In this document: positions 35,436 to 42,985 of the stretch, one piece after another
How positions within the stretch are numbered: position 1 is the first letter of the stretch
Layout: the number at the start of each line of letters is the position of its first letter
Source of the DNA: Bradyrhizobium sp. WSM3983
GTDB lineage: Bacteria > Pseudomonadota > Alphaproteobacteria > Rhizobiales > Xanthobacteraceae
Assembly (NCBI RefSeq): GCF_000473045.1
Contig: NZ_AXAY01000034.1
Coordinates: 37,365-101,364 of the forward strand
Direction: 5' to 3'
Length of the DNA stretch: 64,000 bases
The notes under the pieces: generated by a model
Database searches by the model: none
Told to the model about the DNA's origin: nothing
The model's input: the letters and a program-made list of their open reading frames with translations, nothing else
Made by a program: the position numbers and the translations under genes

Positions 35436-36464
35436 TCACGCCTTGACCAGGCCGAGCCGGATCAGGCTCTCGGCCGTGGCGAGGATCGCCTCGTCGTTGG
35501 AACGGGGCTGCCAGCCCAGCTGCGACCTCGCCTTGGCACTGGTGGAATGCCGCACCCTCCCGAGCATCGGCACGACCGCCTGCAGCAAGGGAATCCGGCT
35601 TGCGGCGAGCCGCACCAGCCAGTCTGGGGCCTGAAGCCGCGGAACCCGGCGCGCCCTCGGTCCCAGTTCCCGCCGCAGCACGTTGCCGATGTCGAGGATC
35701 GACAGCGTCTCGCCGGAGACCGCGATGAAGCGTTCGCCTTTGGCCTCCGGCGCCGTCATCGCCCGCAAATGCAGATCGGCGACGTCGCGCACGTCGACCA
35801 CGCCGAAATAGACCCGCGGCACCGCCGGCATGGCGCCATCGAGCAGCGATTTGACGATCTCGATCGAGCCGGAGAAGTCCGGCCCCAGCACCGGGCCGAA
35901 AATGCCGGCGGGGTTGATCACCGACAATTCGAGCCCGCCGCCCTCGCGCGCGATGAAATCCCAAGCCGCCCGCTCCGCCAGCGTCTTGGATTTGATGTAG
36001 GGCCGCACGTCGGCGCCCTCGAGATTGGTCCACTCGGTCTCGTCGAACGGCCGGTCCCGCGGCGGATGGCCGTAGCCGATCGCGCCCAGCGACGAGGTGA
36101 CGACGACCCGCCTGACACCGGCGTCCCGGGCGGCGCGCAGCACCCGCAGCGTGCCGTCGCGCGCCGGGACGATCATCTCATTCTCGTCCTTGGGCACGCT
36201 GGTCGACAGCGGCGAGGCGACGTGGAGCACGTAGTCGCAGCCCGTCACCGCCGACTGCCAGCCTTCGTCGGCCGTGAGGTCCGCGGTGAAGAAGGACAGA
36301 TTCTCAGGCGAGCCCAACCCGCCCTCGCGCAGCATGGCCAGCACATCGGCTTGCCGGTCCGGCCGGCGCACCGTCGTTCGCACCTCATGGCCGGCGGCCA
36401 GAAGCTGCAGGACGACATGGATGCCGACGAAGCCGGATCCGCCGGTGACCAAAACAGTGCTCAT
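35436..36464 (-). CDS. NAD-dependent epimerase/dehydratase (DFR/aldehyde reductase-like SDR)
   Basis: A 342-aa extended short-chain dehydrogenase. The Rossmann motif TGGSGFVGIHVVLQLLAAGH begins at residue 6; LHVASPLS, the catalytic Ser region RVVVTSSLGAIGYG, and the Y-x3-K motif in RPYIKSKTLAERAAWDF are all present. This subgroup resembles dihydroflavonol-4-reductase and bacterial aldehyde/methylglyoxal reductases. MSTVLVTGG at 36464 is chosen as start over a 30-residue extension. It lies upstream of the hydratase gene and might share its transcript. Confidence 0.9.
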   Translation of the reverse strand: MSTVLVTGGSGFVGIHVVLQLLAAGHEVRTTVRRPDRQADVLAMLREGGLGSPENLSFFTADLTADEGWQSAVTGCDYVLHVASPLSTSVPKDENEMIVPARDGTLRVLRAARDAGVRRVVVTSSLGAIGYGHPPRDRPFDETEWTNLEGADVRPYIKSKTLAERAAWDFIAREGGGLELSVINPAGIFGPVLGPDFSGSIEIVKSLLDGAMPAVPRVYFGVVDVRDVADLHLRAMTAPEAKGERFIAVSGETLSILDIGNVLRRELGPRARRVPRLQAPDWLVRLAASRIPLLQAVVPMLGRVRHSTSAKARSQLGWQPRSNDEAILATAESLIRLGLVKA

Positions 36465-36910
36465 TGCCAAATTCCCCTCATTGCGCCGGGTGCGCAAATT
36501 GGTTCCGCCACCCTGCTCAAGGCCGCATCTGGTCACTATCTCCCGAGGGAACAAGTAGAATGGATTTCGAGACCGGTATGGAAAACCTGACGTTTAAGGA
36601 AATATTGAGCTGGTCCAGGCTCTATGGAGATGCGCCCCTTGCAGCGTCGCATGAAGCCTGATTGCAGCGAAACTTGATGCTGCTTGATCAGCCTCTCAGC
36701 ATCCTAGCCGATCTCGTTGATGCGACTCGCAAAACCTCCCGCACCTGAAGTGAAGGCTGTTTCTCATGTGAACTCACGTGAGCTATCAGCAATGGACTCT
36801 AGCCCATTGATCGCGATTCACTTTTCACGGTAGCGCCCGCGTGTTGAAGCGCGCGGCGGCAAGCGACAGGCAAAACGCCGGTCACGGCGCGAAACTGCGC
36901 CTTGCGTCCC
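36465..36910. other. Gene-poor interval between SDR and dksA
   Basis: 446 bp of lower GC. A 33-codon plus-strand frame from 36559 has no convincing ribosome site or protein-like features. There is a local 'catgtgaactcacgtgagct' partial palindrome near 36767-36786. No RNA gene is recognised. Confidence 0.5.
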
Positions 36911-36939
36911 AAAAATAAAGAGCCGCATCGCTGCGGCTC
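36911..36939 (-). terminator. Rho-independent terminator of dksA
   Basis: Minus strand: GAGCCGCA-GCGA-TGCGGCTC followed by TTTATTTTT. A perfect 8-bp stem five bases past the dksA stop at 36945. Confidence 0.88.
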
Positions 36940-36944
36940 GGACT

Positions 36945-37355
36945 CTATTCGTCGCGATAGACCTTCTCGCGTTTCTCGTGGCGCTCCTGCGCTTCCACCG
37001 AGAGCGTCGCGATGGGCCGGGCCTCGAGTCGCTTCAACGAGATCGGCTCGCCGGTATCCTCGCAATAGCCGTAGGTGTTGTCCTCGATGCGCTGGAGCGC
37101 GGCGTCGATCTTGGCGATCAACTTGCGCTGGCGGTCGCGGGCGCGGAGTTCGATGGCACGGTCGGTTTCGGACGATGCCCGATCGGCGAGATCGGGGTGG
37201 TTCACGTTCTCCTCCTGCAGAGCCTGCAGGGTGAGCTTGGACTCTTTGAGGATCTCATCCTTCCAGGCGAGGAGCTTCATACGGAAGTACTCCTTCTGCC
37301 GGTCGTTCATGAAAGGCTCTTTTTCGGTCGGTCGGTAGTTTTTCAACTTTTCCAA
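36945..37355 (-). CDS. dksA: RNA polymerase-binding factor DksA (cysteine-poor type)
   Basis: A 136-aa coiled-coil regulator that enters the RNA polymerase secondary channel and acts with ppGpp. The coiled coil spans about residues 18-95 (LLAWKDEILKESKLTLQALQ; SSETDRAIELRARDRQRKLI). The zinc-finger region reads YGYCEDTGEPISLKRLEARP followed by IATLSVEAQERHE: only one of the four cysteines of E. coli DksA remains (Cys-Thr-Ser-Ala), as in alphaproteobacterial homologues. The TTG start is kept because the YRPTEKEPFMN leader is conserved in relatives; an ATG lies 15 codons in. A terminator follows. Confidence 0.93.
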   Translation of the reverse strand: MEKLKNYRPTEKEPFMNDRQKEYFRMKLLAWKDEILKESKLTLQALQEENVNHPDLADRASSETDRAIELRARDRQRKLIAKIDAALQRIEDNTYGYCEDTGEPISLKRLEARPIATLSVEAQERHEKREKVYRDE

Positions 37356-37415
37356 GGGCGGCCTATCTTCTTAAGCAACGACTCGCGAACGGAACGGGGG
37401 TCCGTTGAGCCGGGG

Positions 37416-37444
37416 CTTATATAGCTACCCCTTGTGACAGACAA
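37416..37444 (-). promoter_or_regulatory. Probable dksA promoter
   Basis: Minus strand TTGTCT (37444-37439), a 17-base spacer and TATAAG (37421-37416), about 60 bp upstream of the dksA start. Confidence 0.55.
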
Positions 37445-37526
37445 TATTTCCTTAATGGCGCGGTTACCGCCCCCAAGCCCTTGCACAGGAAGGTTTATCC
37501 TAGAGGGACCGGGGGCGGCCAAAAGC

Positions 37527-38138
37527 CTAGTAGCCGACCGTGAAGCGCTGCCTCAAATGGACCGGCTTCTCGATCTCGTCGGCGAGCGCGATGGCGTAGT
37601 CGGCAAAGCTGATCCAGCTCTTGCCGTTCGCATCTGCGAGAAGCTGGTCAGTCCCGAGCCGGAACTTGGCGGTACGCTCTCCCTCGATGAACAGTGCCGA
37701 GGGCGAGATGAAGGTCCAGTTCAGGTCCTTTTCCTGCCGCAGCAGGTCGAGAAATGCTCCACCTGCCTCTGCCTCGGCCTTGTATTGGGCCGGAAAACCG
37801 GGGGTTGTGACCAGTCTGACGCCCGGCGCGACCTCCAGGCTGCCAGCGCCGCCGACGACCAGATAGCGCCCGACCTTGGAGTCCTTGGCCGCGCCGATCA
37901 GCTTGTGCGGGTCGCTGGCCAGGAAATGGACGGAACTCACCGCAACGTCATGCCCAGCCCACAGCTTGGTGAGGCCGGCCTGATCGAGCACTTCGCCCTT
38001 GGTCGGTACGACATGCGGCAGTGCCGCGATCTTGTCCGGGTTCCGAGCGATGGCGGTGACGCCATGGCCGCGGCGGGACAGTTCCTTGGTGATCTCCGAA
38101 CCAGCCCGGCCCGAGGCACCGGCAACTGCGATTTTCAT
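37527..38138 (-). CDS. NAD(P)-binding (NmrA/SDR-like) protein
   Basis: A 203-aa atypical SDR with a Rossmann fold. It begins MKIAVAGASGRAGSEITKEL, with the G-x-x-G-x-x-G nucleotide loop, and has HDVAVSSVHF, VGRYLVVGGAGSLEV and LNWTFISPSALFIEGERTAK. Such proteins act as NADPH-dependent oxidoreductases or redox sensors. It is divergent from an HxlR regulator, a very common pairing in which the regulator responds to electrophiles or quinones and controls the reductase. Confidence 0.88.
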   Translation of the reverse strand: MKIAVAGASGRAGSEITKELSRRGHGVTAIARNPDKIAALPHVVPTKGEVLDQAGLTKLWAGHDVAVSSVHFLASDPHKLIGAAKDSKVGRYLVVGGAGSLEVAPGVRLVTTPGFPAQYKAEAEAGGAFLDLLRQEKDLNWTFISPSALFIEGERTAKFRLGTDQLLADANGKSWISFADYAIALADEIEKPVHLRQRFTVGY

Positions 38139-38150
38139 GGAAGGCTCCTT

Positions 38151-38193
38151 CGCTTCTGTATAGTCGCTTCTGTATAGTAACCAATGGTGACTA
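38151..38193. promoter_or_regulatory. HxlR-type control region with tandem repeat and inverted repeat
   Basis: A 14-bp unit cgcttctgtatagt is repeated back to back (38151-38164 and 38165-38178). The second copy runs into TAGTAACC-aat-GGTGACTA (38175-38193), an 8-bp inverted repeat with one mismatch. It lies 13 bp from the NAD(P)-binding gene and 96 bp before the regulator. Confidence 0.6.
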
Positions 38194-38288
38194 GATATCG
38201 CAAAGAATGCTGGTGTTAAGGGAGCACTTTGTGCTTACCTGATTACGCAGGAGTAACCGGCAAGCCGAACGGAACGCGAGAAACTGAG

Positions 38289-38660
38289 ATGAAACCCAAC
38301 GTCTATGCAGCCGATTGCCCGACGCGCCAGATCCTCGATCGCGTCGGCGACAAATGGGCCGTGCTGATCCTGTTGCTACTGCGCGAAGAGCCGATGCGAT
38401 TCAACCAGTTGCGCCGCACGATTGAAGGCATCTCGCAGAAGATGCTGAGCCAAGTTCTCAAGTCGCTCGAACGCGACGGCCTGATCAAGCGCCGCGCCGT
38501 CGCGACCGTGCCGGTGACGGTCGAATATTCGATCACGCAGCTCGGCGTGACACTTGCCGCCGCGGTCGATCCGCTGCGCGATTGGGCCGAGGAAAATTTG
38601 AAAGACGTGCTCGCCGCCCAGCGCCGCTATGACGTGCAGCAGAAGGAGGAAGCGGCGTAG
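38289..38660 (+). CDS. HxlR-family transcriptional regulator
   Basis: A 123-aa winged-helix regulator. It has CPTRQILDRVGDKWAVLILL and RFNQLRRTIEGISQKMLSQV, then LKSLERDGLIKRR, the standard HxlR motif set; the single conserved Cys (AADCPTRQ, about residue 10) is the redox-sensing residue in several family members. It is divergent from an NAD(P)-binding protein and likely represses both genes until modified. MKPNVY is chosen as start; the frame extends upstream without support. Confidence 0.92.
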   Translation: MKPNVYAADCPTRQILDRVGDKWAVLILLLLREEPMRFNQLRRTIEGISQKMLSQVLKSLERDGLIKRRAVATVPVTVEYSITQLGVTLAAAVDPLRDWAEENLKDVLAAQRRYDVQQKEEAA

Positions 38661-38697
38661 AGCCATTCCCCGCGCGCTCCAGATTGCGGGGTGATGG

Positions 38698-39111
38698 TCA
38701 GCCCTGCCCGGCCTTCGCCAGCTCGACTTCGACGCGCAGTTCGATCTCGGACAGCACGGAATCGAGGCCGGGATCGCCGGAGGACGATTTCAGGTTCGCG
38801 GCCGCATCGCGCAGCCGCATCACGGTCGACGCGTCGAGATTGCCGGACAGCAGTCCCATCTTGAGATCATCGAGCACGTCGAGCGCGGTCCTGCCGCGGG
38901 TCACCGAGCGCTTGCGGCGCTCGACCGGATCTTCCTCGATACCTTGCAGCGCGAGCAGCCCGTCGATGTTGGCCGTGGCCTTCGGTGCGGTGGCGCTGCG
39001 CGTCTCCTGCGCCGAATTCGTTTCGGGCAATACGAAGGTGCCGGAGCTCGTTCGCCTGGCCTGGCTGGCCGGCGTTCCAAGCGTGGTCCCATTCGGTCCG
39101 TAGATGCGCAT
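38698..39111 (-). CDS. fliX: Flagellar assembly regulator FliX
   Basis: A 137-aa protein. It begins MRIYGPNGTTLGTPASQARR and has the conserved core TANIDGLLALQGIEEDPVER, then RKRSVTRGRTALDVLDDLKM and GLLSGNLDASTVMRLRDAAA. In Caulobacter FliX links completion of the early basal body to FlbD-dependent sigma-54 transcription. Here it is divergent from flgI, as in relatives. The ATG at 39111 is used; an upstream frame adds ten residues. Confidence 0.93.
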   Translation of the reverse strand: MRIYGPNGTTLGTPASQARRTSSGTFVLPETNSAQETRSATAPKATANIDGLLALQGIEEDPVERRKRSVTRGRTALDVLDDLKMGLLSGNLDASTVMRLRDAAANLKSSSGDPGLDSVLSEIELRVEVELAKAGQG

Positions 39112-39155
39112 CGAAGCAATCCGGTGATCGATGCGCCACATTCGCCGCTTTATGG

Positions 39156-39170
39156 TTAACGGGGCGTAAA
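39156..39170. promoter_or_regulatory. CtrA-like box between fliX and flgI
   Basis: TTAACGGGGCGTAAA: TTAA-N7-TAAA, one base from the symmetrical consensus. It is 45 bp before fliX. Confidence 0.5.
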
Positions 39171-39287
39171 CAGCCCGGCAAAATCTGCCGACATGCGGCA
39201 GTTTCGCTCCTCAAGGCGAATGCCTTCTGGCGTCGACCCAAAGAGATTTATTCAACCTGTTCAACTGCCTAGCCCCCTGCCCCGTGT

Positions 39288-39303
39288 TGGCACAGCGCTC
39301 GCA
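39288..39303 (+). promoter_or_regulatory. Sigma-54-like promoter of flgI
   Basis: TGGCACAGCGCTCGCA: TGGCAC-N5-TCGCA, the same variant as upstream of flgF, 87 bp before the chosen flgI start. Confidence 0.55.
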
Positions 39304-39390
39304 AGGAAAGCGTCGGACCAGCTCGTCATGGGAGTGTCGCAGTCGGTCCAAGATTGAGGAGCCTTTTTGAGGAGCCTTGGGGAGCAGAGG

Positions 39391-40515
39391 ATGCCAGGCG
39401 TTCGTTGGGTGAGGATTTTTGGGGTGGCCTGCGCCGCGCTGTCAGCGCTGGCGCTCTCGGTCGCGGCTGCGAGTGCGACCTCGCGCATCAAGGATCTCGC
39501 CAATATCGAAGGCGTGCGGCAGAACCAGCTCATCGGCTACGGCCTCGTCGTCGGCCTCAACGGCACCGGCGACACGCTCAACAACATCCCCTTCACCAAG
39601 CAGTCGCTGCAAGCGATGCTTGAGCGCATGGGCGTCAACATCCGCGGCGCCACCATCCGCACCGGCAACGTCGCCGCCGTGATGGTGACCGGCAATCTGC
39701 CGGCCTTCGCCACGCAAGGCACGCGCATGGACGTCACCGTTTCCGCGCTCGGCGACGCCAAGGATTTGCGCGGCGGTACCCTGCTCGTAACTCCGCTGCT
39801 CGGCGCCGACGGTAACGTCTACTCGGTCGCCCAGGGCTCGCTCGCGATCTCCGGCTTCCAGGCCGAGGGCGAAGCCGCCAAGATCGTTCGCGGCGTTCCG
39901 ACCGTGGGCCGCATCGCCAACGGCGCCATCATCGAGCGCGAGATCGAGTTCGCGCTGAACCGGCTGCCGAACGTGCGGCTCGCGCTGCGCAACGCCGACT
40001 TCACCACGGCCAAGCGCATTGCGGCCGCGATCAACGACTATCTCGGCGTCAAGAGCGCGGAGCCGATCGATCCCTCGACGGTGCAATTGACGATCCCGCC
40101 GGAGTTCAAGGGCAACGTGGTCGCATTCCTGACCGAGATCGAGCAACTTCAGGTGGATCCGGATCTCGCCGCCAAGATCGTCATCGACGAACGCTCGGGC
40201 ATCATCGTGATGGGCCGCGACGTCCGCGTCGCCACCGTCGCAGTTGCACAAGGCAATCTCACGGTCACGATCTCCGAGAGCCCGCAGGTGAGCCAGCCCA
40301 ATCCGCTGTCGCGGGGCCGGACCGTGGTCACGCCGCGCTCCAGCGTCGGCGTCACCGAGGACGGCAAGAAGTTCGCCGTCGTCAAGGACGGAGTCTCGCT
40401 CCAGCAGCTCGTCGACGGCCTCAACGGCCTGGGCATCGGCCCGCGCGACCTCATCAGCATCCTCCAGGCGATCAAGGCCGCGGGTGCGATCGAAGCCGAC
40501 ATCGAGGTGATGTGA
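39391..40515 (+). CDS. flgI: Flagellar P-ring protein FlgI
   Basis: A 374-aa periplasmic P-ring subunit with a signal peptide (FGVACAALSALALSVAAASA). Conserved motifs: SRIKDLANIEGVRQNQLIGY, GLVVGLNGTGDTLNNIPFTK, and the C-terminal FAVVKDGVSLQQLVDGLNGL, then GIGPRDLISILQAIKAAGAI. The start at 39391 (MPGVRW) gives a normal signal peptide; the frame extends eight codons further. The stop overlaps the next start. Confidence 0.95.
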   Translation: MPGVRWVRIFGVACAALSALALSVAAASATSRIKDLANIEGVRQNQLIGYGLVVGLNGTGDTLNNIPFTKQSLQAMLERMGVNIRGATIRTGNVAAVMVTGNLPAFATQGTRMDVTVSALGDAKDLRGGTLLVTPLLGADGNVYSVAQGSLAISGFQAEGEAAKIVRGVPTVGRIANGAIIEREIEFALNRLPNVRLALRNADFTTAKRIAAAINDYLGVKSAEPIDPSTVQLTIPPEFKGNVVAFLTEIEQLQVDPDLAAKIVIDERSGIIVMGRDVRVATVAVAQGNLTVTISESPQVSQPNPLSRGRTVVTPRSSVGVTEDGKKFAVVKDGVSLQQLVDGLNGLGIGPRDLISILQAIKAAGAIEADIEVM

Positions 40516-40898
40516 TGCAGACGGGCATGATCAACACCGCGCACGTCGTCACACCGGCCGTCTCGAACCCGGCCTTCTCCGTGGAAAGCCGCAACGGTCG
40601 GCCTGACTTCGAGCTTGCCGCCGCACTTCAGAAGGTCTCGCCGCAACAGCAGGCCAAGACGCAAAAGACCGCCACCGATTTCGAGGGCATGTTCCTCAAC
40701 AGCATGTTCGCGCAGATGACCTCAGGCCTGAAGGGCGAAGGCCCGTTCGGAGACACGCCGGGCACCGGCGTCTGGCGCTCGATGCTGACCGAGCAATATT
40801 CCAAGAACTTCGCTAGCGCCGGCGGCGTCGGTGTCGCCCGCGAGGTCTACCGTACCCTGATCATGCAGCAGGCCAAAACCACTCTTCGTACGGCATAA
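40515..40898 (+). CDS. flgJ: Rod-binding protein FlgJ (no muramidase domain)
   Basis: A 127-aa protein corresponding to the N-terminal rod-scaffold half of enterobacterial FlgJ: KTQKTATDFEGMFLNSMFAQ and the end SMLTEQYSKNFASAGGVGVA, then REVYRTLIMQQ. The peptidoglycan hydrolase half is missing, as usual in alphaproteobacteria, where a separate enzyme opens the wall. Its ATG overlaps the flgI stop (TGATG). Confidence 0.88.
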   Translation: MQTGMINTAHVVTPAVSNPAFSVESRNGRPDFELAAALQKVSPQQQAKTQKTATDFEGMFLNSMFAQMTSGLKGEGPFGDTPGTGVWRSMLTEQYSKNFASAGGVGVAREVYRTLIMQQAKTTLRTA

Positions 40899-40909
40899 GG
40901 TCAAACGAG

Positions 40910-41407
40910 ATGAACCACTTCAACGCGTCACGTCAGCCGATGCCAGCGCAGCGCCCGAACAACACGCCTGGCAGCGGGGAGGCGCGCAAGCTCGCAGAGG
41001 ACCTGATGGACGCGATGAGCGCCCTGCTCGGCCTGATCGAGCGCGAGACCGAGCTGGTCCGCGCCGGCAAGGTCCGCGAGGCGATGACGCTCGAGACCCA
41101 GAAGCAGGAACTGTCGCGGCGCTACGTCGGAGCCGTCGGCCAGTTGAAGGCAAACCAGGCACAGCTCGCGAAATCCGCACCCGAACTGCTCTCGACGCTG
41201 CACCGGCACCACGACGCCTTCCGCGCCATGCTTCAGGTCAATCTCACCGTGCTCGCGACCGCGCATGCGGTCTCCGAGAGCGTCGTGCGCGGCGTCAATG
41301 CCGAGATCCAGAAGCGCAACGTGCCGAACACCTATACGGCGGCGGGACGCCGCGCCACGCCGGGCCCGCGTCACATCACGCCGCTCGCAGTCAGCCGCAC
41401 CCTCTGA
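40910..41407 (+). CDS. flgN: FlgN-like export chaperone
   Basis: A 165-aa helical protein: KLAEDLMDAMSALLGLIERE, then TELVRAGKVREAMTLETQKQ and ELSRRYVGAVGQLKANQAQL. FlgN-type chaperones carry the hook-filament junction proteins FlgK and FlgL to the export gate. The N-terminal 20 residues and C-terminal 30 residues look disordered. It is the third gene of flgI-flgJ-flgN. The match is to a broad, poorly conserved family, so the symbol is provisional. Confidence 0.72.
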   Translation: MNHFNASRQPMPAQRPNNTPGSGEARKLAEDLMDAMSALLGLIERETELVRAGKVREAMTLETQKQELSRRYVGAVGQLKANQAQLAKSAPELLSTLHRHHDAFRAMLQVNLTVLATAHAVSESVVRGVNAEIQKRNVPNTYTAAGRRATPGPRHITPLAVSRTL

Positions 41408-41567
41408 GCGCAGACAAAGAACTCCATCCAATTTTACGAAAAACCGCGCGGCGAAAGCGTCCCGCGGTTAGGCACGTTTGCTTACCTGATGTTCAATCCT
41501 GGTGTTCCATGGTTGCGCATTGAGAGGGGTTGGGATTTGACTCACGCAAGGCAACCAGGAGGCTGCC

Positions 41568-41927
41568 ATGAGTACAGATTTCAGCATCAGGCCGGTGGGG
41601 ATACCGGCCCCCGTACAGATCGTCCCGACGTCGAATTCGGCGGCGAACGATGCCGTACAAACCGATTTGCCGGTGAGCCAGACGGTCGCCGCGAGCGATA
41701 CGAGCGCCGCTGCGAGCAATGATCTGCAGAGCAATGCGAACATTTCGCGCCAAGTCGTGTTCGACCAGGCGTCCGCATCCATGGTCTTCCAGGTCGTCAA
41801 CGACAAGACCGATGCGGTGGTCAATCAGTTCCCCGACGAAGCGATGCTGCGCCGGCGAGCCTATTTCCACGCACTGGATTTGAAGTCGGAGCCCTCGCGC
41901 CCGCTCAACACGGACCTCAGTGCTTAA
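41568..41927 (+). CDS. FlaG-like flagellar protein
   Basis: A 119-aa protein with a disordered Ser/Thr/Asn-rich N-terminal half. The FlaG-type beta core reads RQVVFDQASASMVFQVVNDK, then TDAVVNQFPDEAMLRRRAYF, resembling the 'D...G.VIRQIPPEE' pattern of FlaG. FlaG proteins affect filament length in several bacteria. AGGAGG 6 bases before the ATG at 41568 is a strong ribosome site. It stands 160 bp after flgN and is convergent with the gene at 41942. Confidence 0.7.
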   Translation: MSTDFSIRPVGIPAPVQIVPTSNSAANDAVQTDLPVSQTVAASDTSAAASNDLQSNANISRQVVFDQASASMVFQVVNDKTDAVVNQFPDEAMLRRRAYFHALDLKSEPSRPLNTDLSA

Positions 41928-41941
41928 AGAACGCCTGCCGA

Positions 41942-42310
41942 TCAGCTGTCGAGCGTGGCTTGCGCGGTATCGAGATAAGTCGAACCGGTCGCGGGATCAG
42001 TGACGACGTTCTTGATCTGCGCCGTGCCGGTATCGGTCAGCGTGAACTTCGTGTTGCCGAAGCGGAACGACGAGTCCTTGATCAGAACCTGCTGATACTG
42101 CGACGTACCTTCGCTTTGATAGTGGATCTGGGCGCGAAACCCATTCACCTGCGAAATGTCGAGCGAGAATTTCTTGCCGTCGGGATAGGTGCCGCTCCAA
42201 ATGCCCTGGTACAGCGAGGAGTCGACCGCAACGTATTTGGACGAGCCCGACGTGCTCGACAGGACGTTGGACTTATACGCGGTCGACAAAATGCTCATGA
42301 TGTCGGACAT
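41942..42310 (-). CDS. Hypothetical protein co-transcribed with flaF
   Basis: A 122-aa protein: MSDIMSILSTAYKSNVLSST, then a core with SLYQGIWSGTYPDGKKFSLD, ISQVNGFRAQIHYQSEGTSQ and KFTLTDTGTAQIKNVVTDPA. The pattern is of short beta strands and has no cysteines or signal peptide, suggesting a small beta barrel. GGAG seven bases before the ATG at 42310 supports this start. It begins 12 bp after the flaF stop, so a flagellar role (for example a chaperone or secreted cap-like protein) is likely from context only. Confidence 0.72.
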   Translation of the reverse strand: MSDIMSILSTAYKSNVLSSTSGSSKYVAVDSSLYQGIWSGTYPDGKKFSLDISQVNGFRAQIHYQSEGTSQYQQVLIKDSSFRFGNTKFTLTDTGTAQIKNVVTDPATGSTYLDTAQATLDS

Positions 42311-42322
42311 CACGACGCTCCA

Positions 42323-42691
42323 TCACGGCCGGCCGGACAGACCGGCGGCGATGTTGCGGTTGATCTCGATCAGCGGGCGAAAGTGATCGAACTGCGGGCT
42401 CATCTGCAGCGCCGCGGTCTGGCTCAACACGAACACACTGATGTTGGCGATCTTCTGCCGGACGTCGAGCGGCTGCGGGTTATTCTCGCGCATCGCTTCG
42501 CTGAGGAAAATCGTCCAGAGCTTGCGGTTGAACATCAACGCCTGCGTGGTCTGCTCGCTGAAGGGGTCAGCGGCATTGATCGCGTCCTGGAGCTTGTTGG
42601 CTGCCTTCAGCAGGGTCTGCGCCTCGACGTCACGAGGAGATGCGGTAGTCGTTGCAACACGCGCGTAGGCCGAGGCAGCGGAATTCGACAT
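42323..42691 (-). CDS. flaF: Flagellin synthesis regulator FlaF
   Basis: A 122-aa all-helical protein. It contains ASAYARVATTTASPRDVEAQ, then TLLKAANKLQDAINAADPFS, the distinctive ALMFNRKLWTIFLSEAMREN and LDVRQKIANISVFVLSQTAA. In Caulobacter FlaF is needed for flagellin secretion and its action opposes FlbT. Here flaF is separated from flbT by the two flagellin genes. MSNSAAS at 42691 is chosen; a TTG codon directly precedes it. Confidence 0.93.
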   Translation of the reverse strand: MSNSAASAYARVATTTASPRDVEAQTLLKAANKLQDAINAADPFSEQTTQALMFNRKLWTIFLSEAMRENNPQPLDVRQKIANISVFVLSQTAALQMSPQFDHFRPLIEINRNIAAGLSGRP

Positions 42692-42765
42692 CAATCACAC
42701 CTTGGAAGCTTCCTAGCCCGTTGAACGGACTTAAGGATTTCTTTCCCAACCCTATGCAGTAGCGC

Positions 42766-42780
42766 TTAAGATTTGCTTAC
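42766..42780. promoter_or_regulatory. CtrA-like box upstream of flaF
   Basis: TTAAGATTTGCTTAC: TTAA-N7-TTAC, one base from consensus, 75 bp before flaF, in the 294-bp interval between flaF and the first flagellin gene. Confidence 0.4.
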
Positions 42781-42921
42781 ATGTGCGCTTGGAAGCACTC
42801 CGGATTATTACGGGTCGCGGAGTCCTTCCGTAGGAGCGAGGCTAGATGCGCAGACGCAAGCTGTAAACATGCGCTGCATCGTGCCCATCGATCTCAGCTA
42901 ATCCTGTCTTAGCGAACTCCC

Positions 42922-42952
42922 TCAAAAGAACGGCGGGGCATTAGCCCCGCCG
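42922..42952 (-). terminator. Terminator of flagellin gene 1
   Basis: CGGCGGGGC-ATTA-GCCCCGCCG (42931-42952), a perfect 9-bp stem; on the minus strand it is followed by TTCTTTTGA. It lies 34 bp past the flagellin stop. Confidence 0.85.
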
Positions 42953-42985
42953 CGCTGTCTCACGATTCGATTCTGCGCTTGCGAA

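Noticed and set aside
34389..36590. 733-codon plus-strand open frame
   Set aside because: It overlaps the hydratase and SDR genes on the other strand and has an implausible composition rich in Arg and His.
36559..36660. 33-codon plus-strand frame upstream of the SDR gene
   Set aside because: Very short, weak start context, no supporting features.
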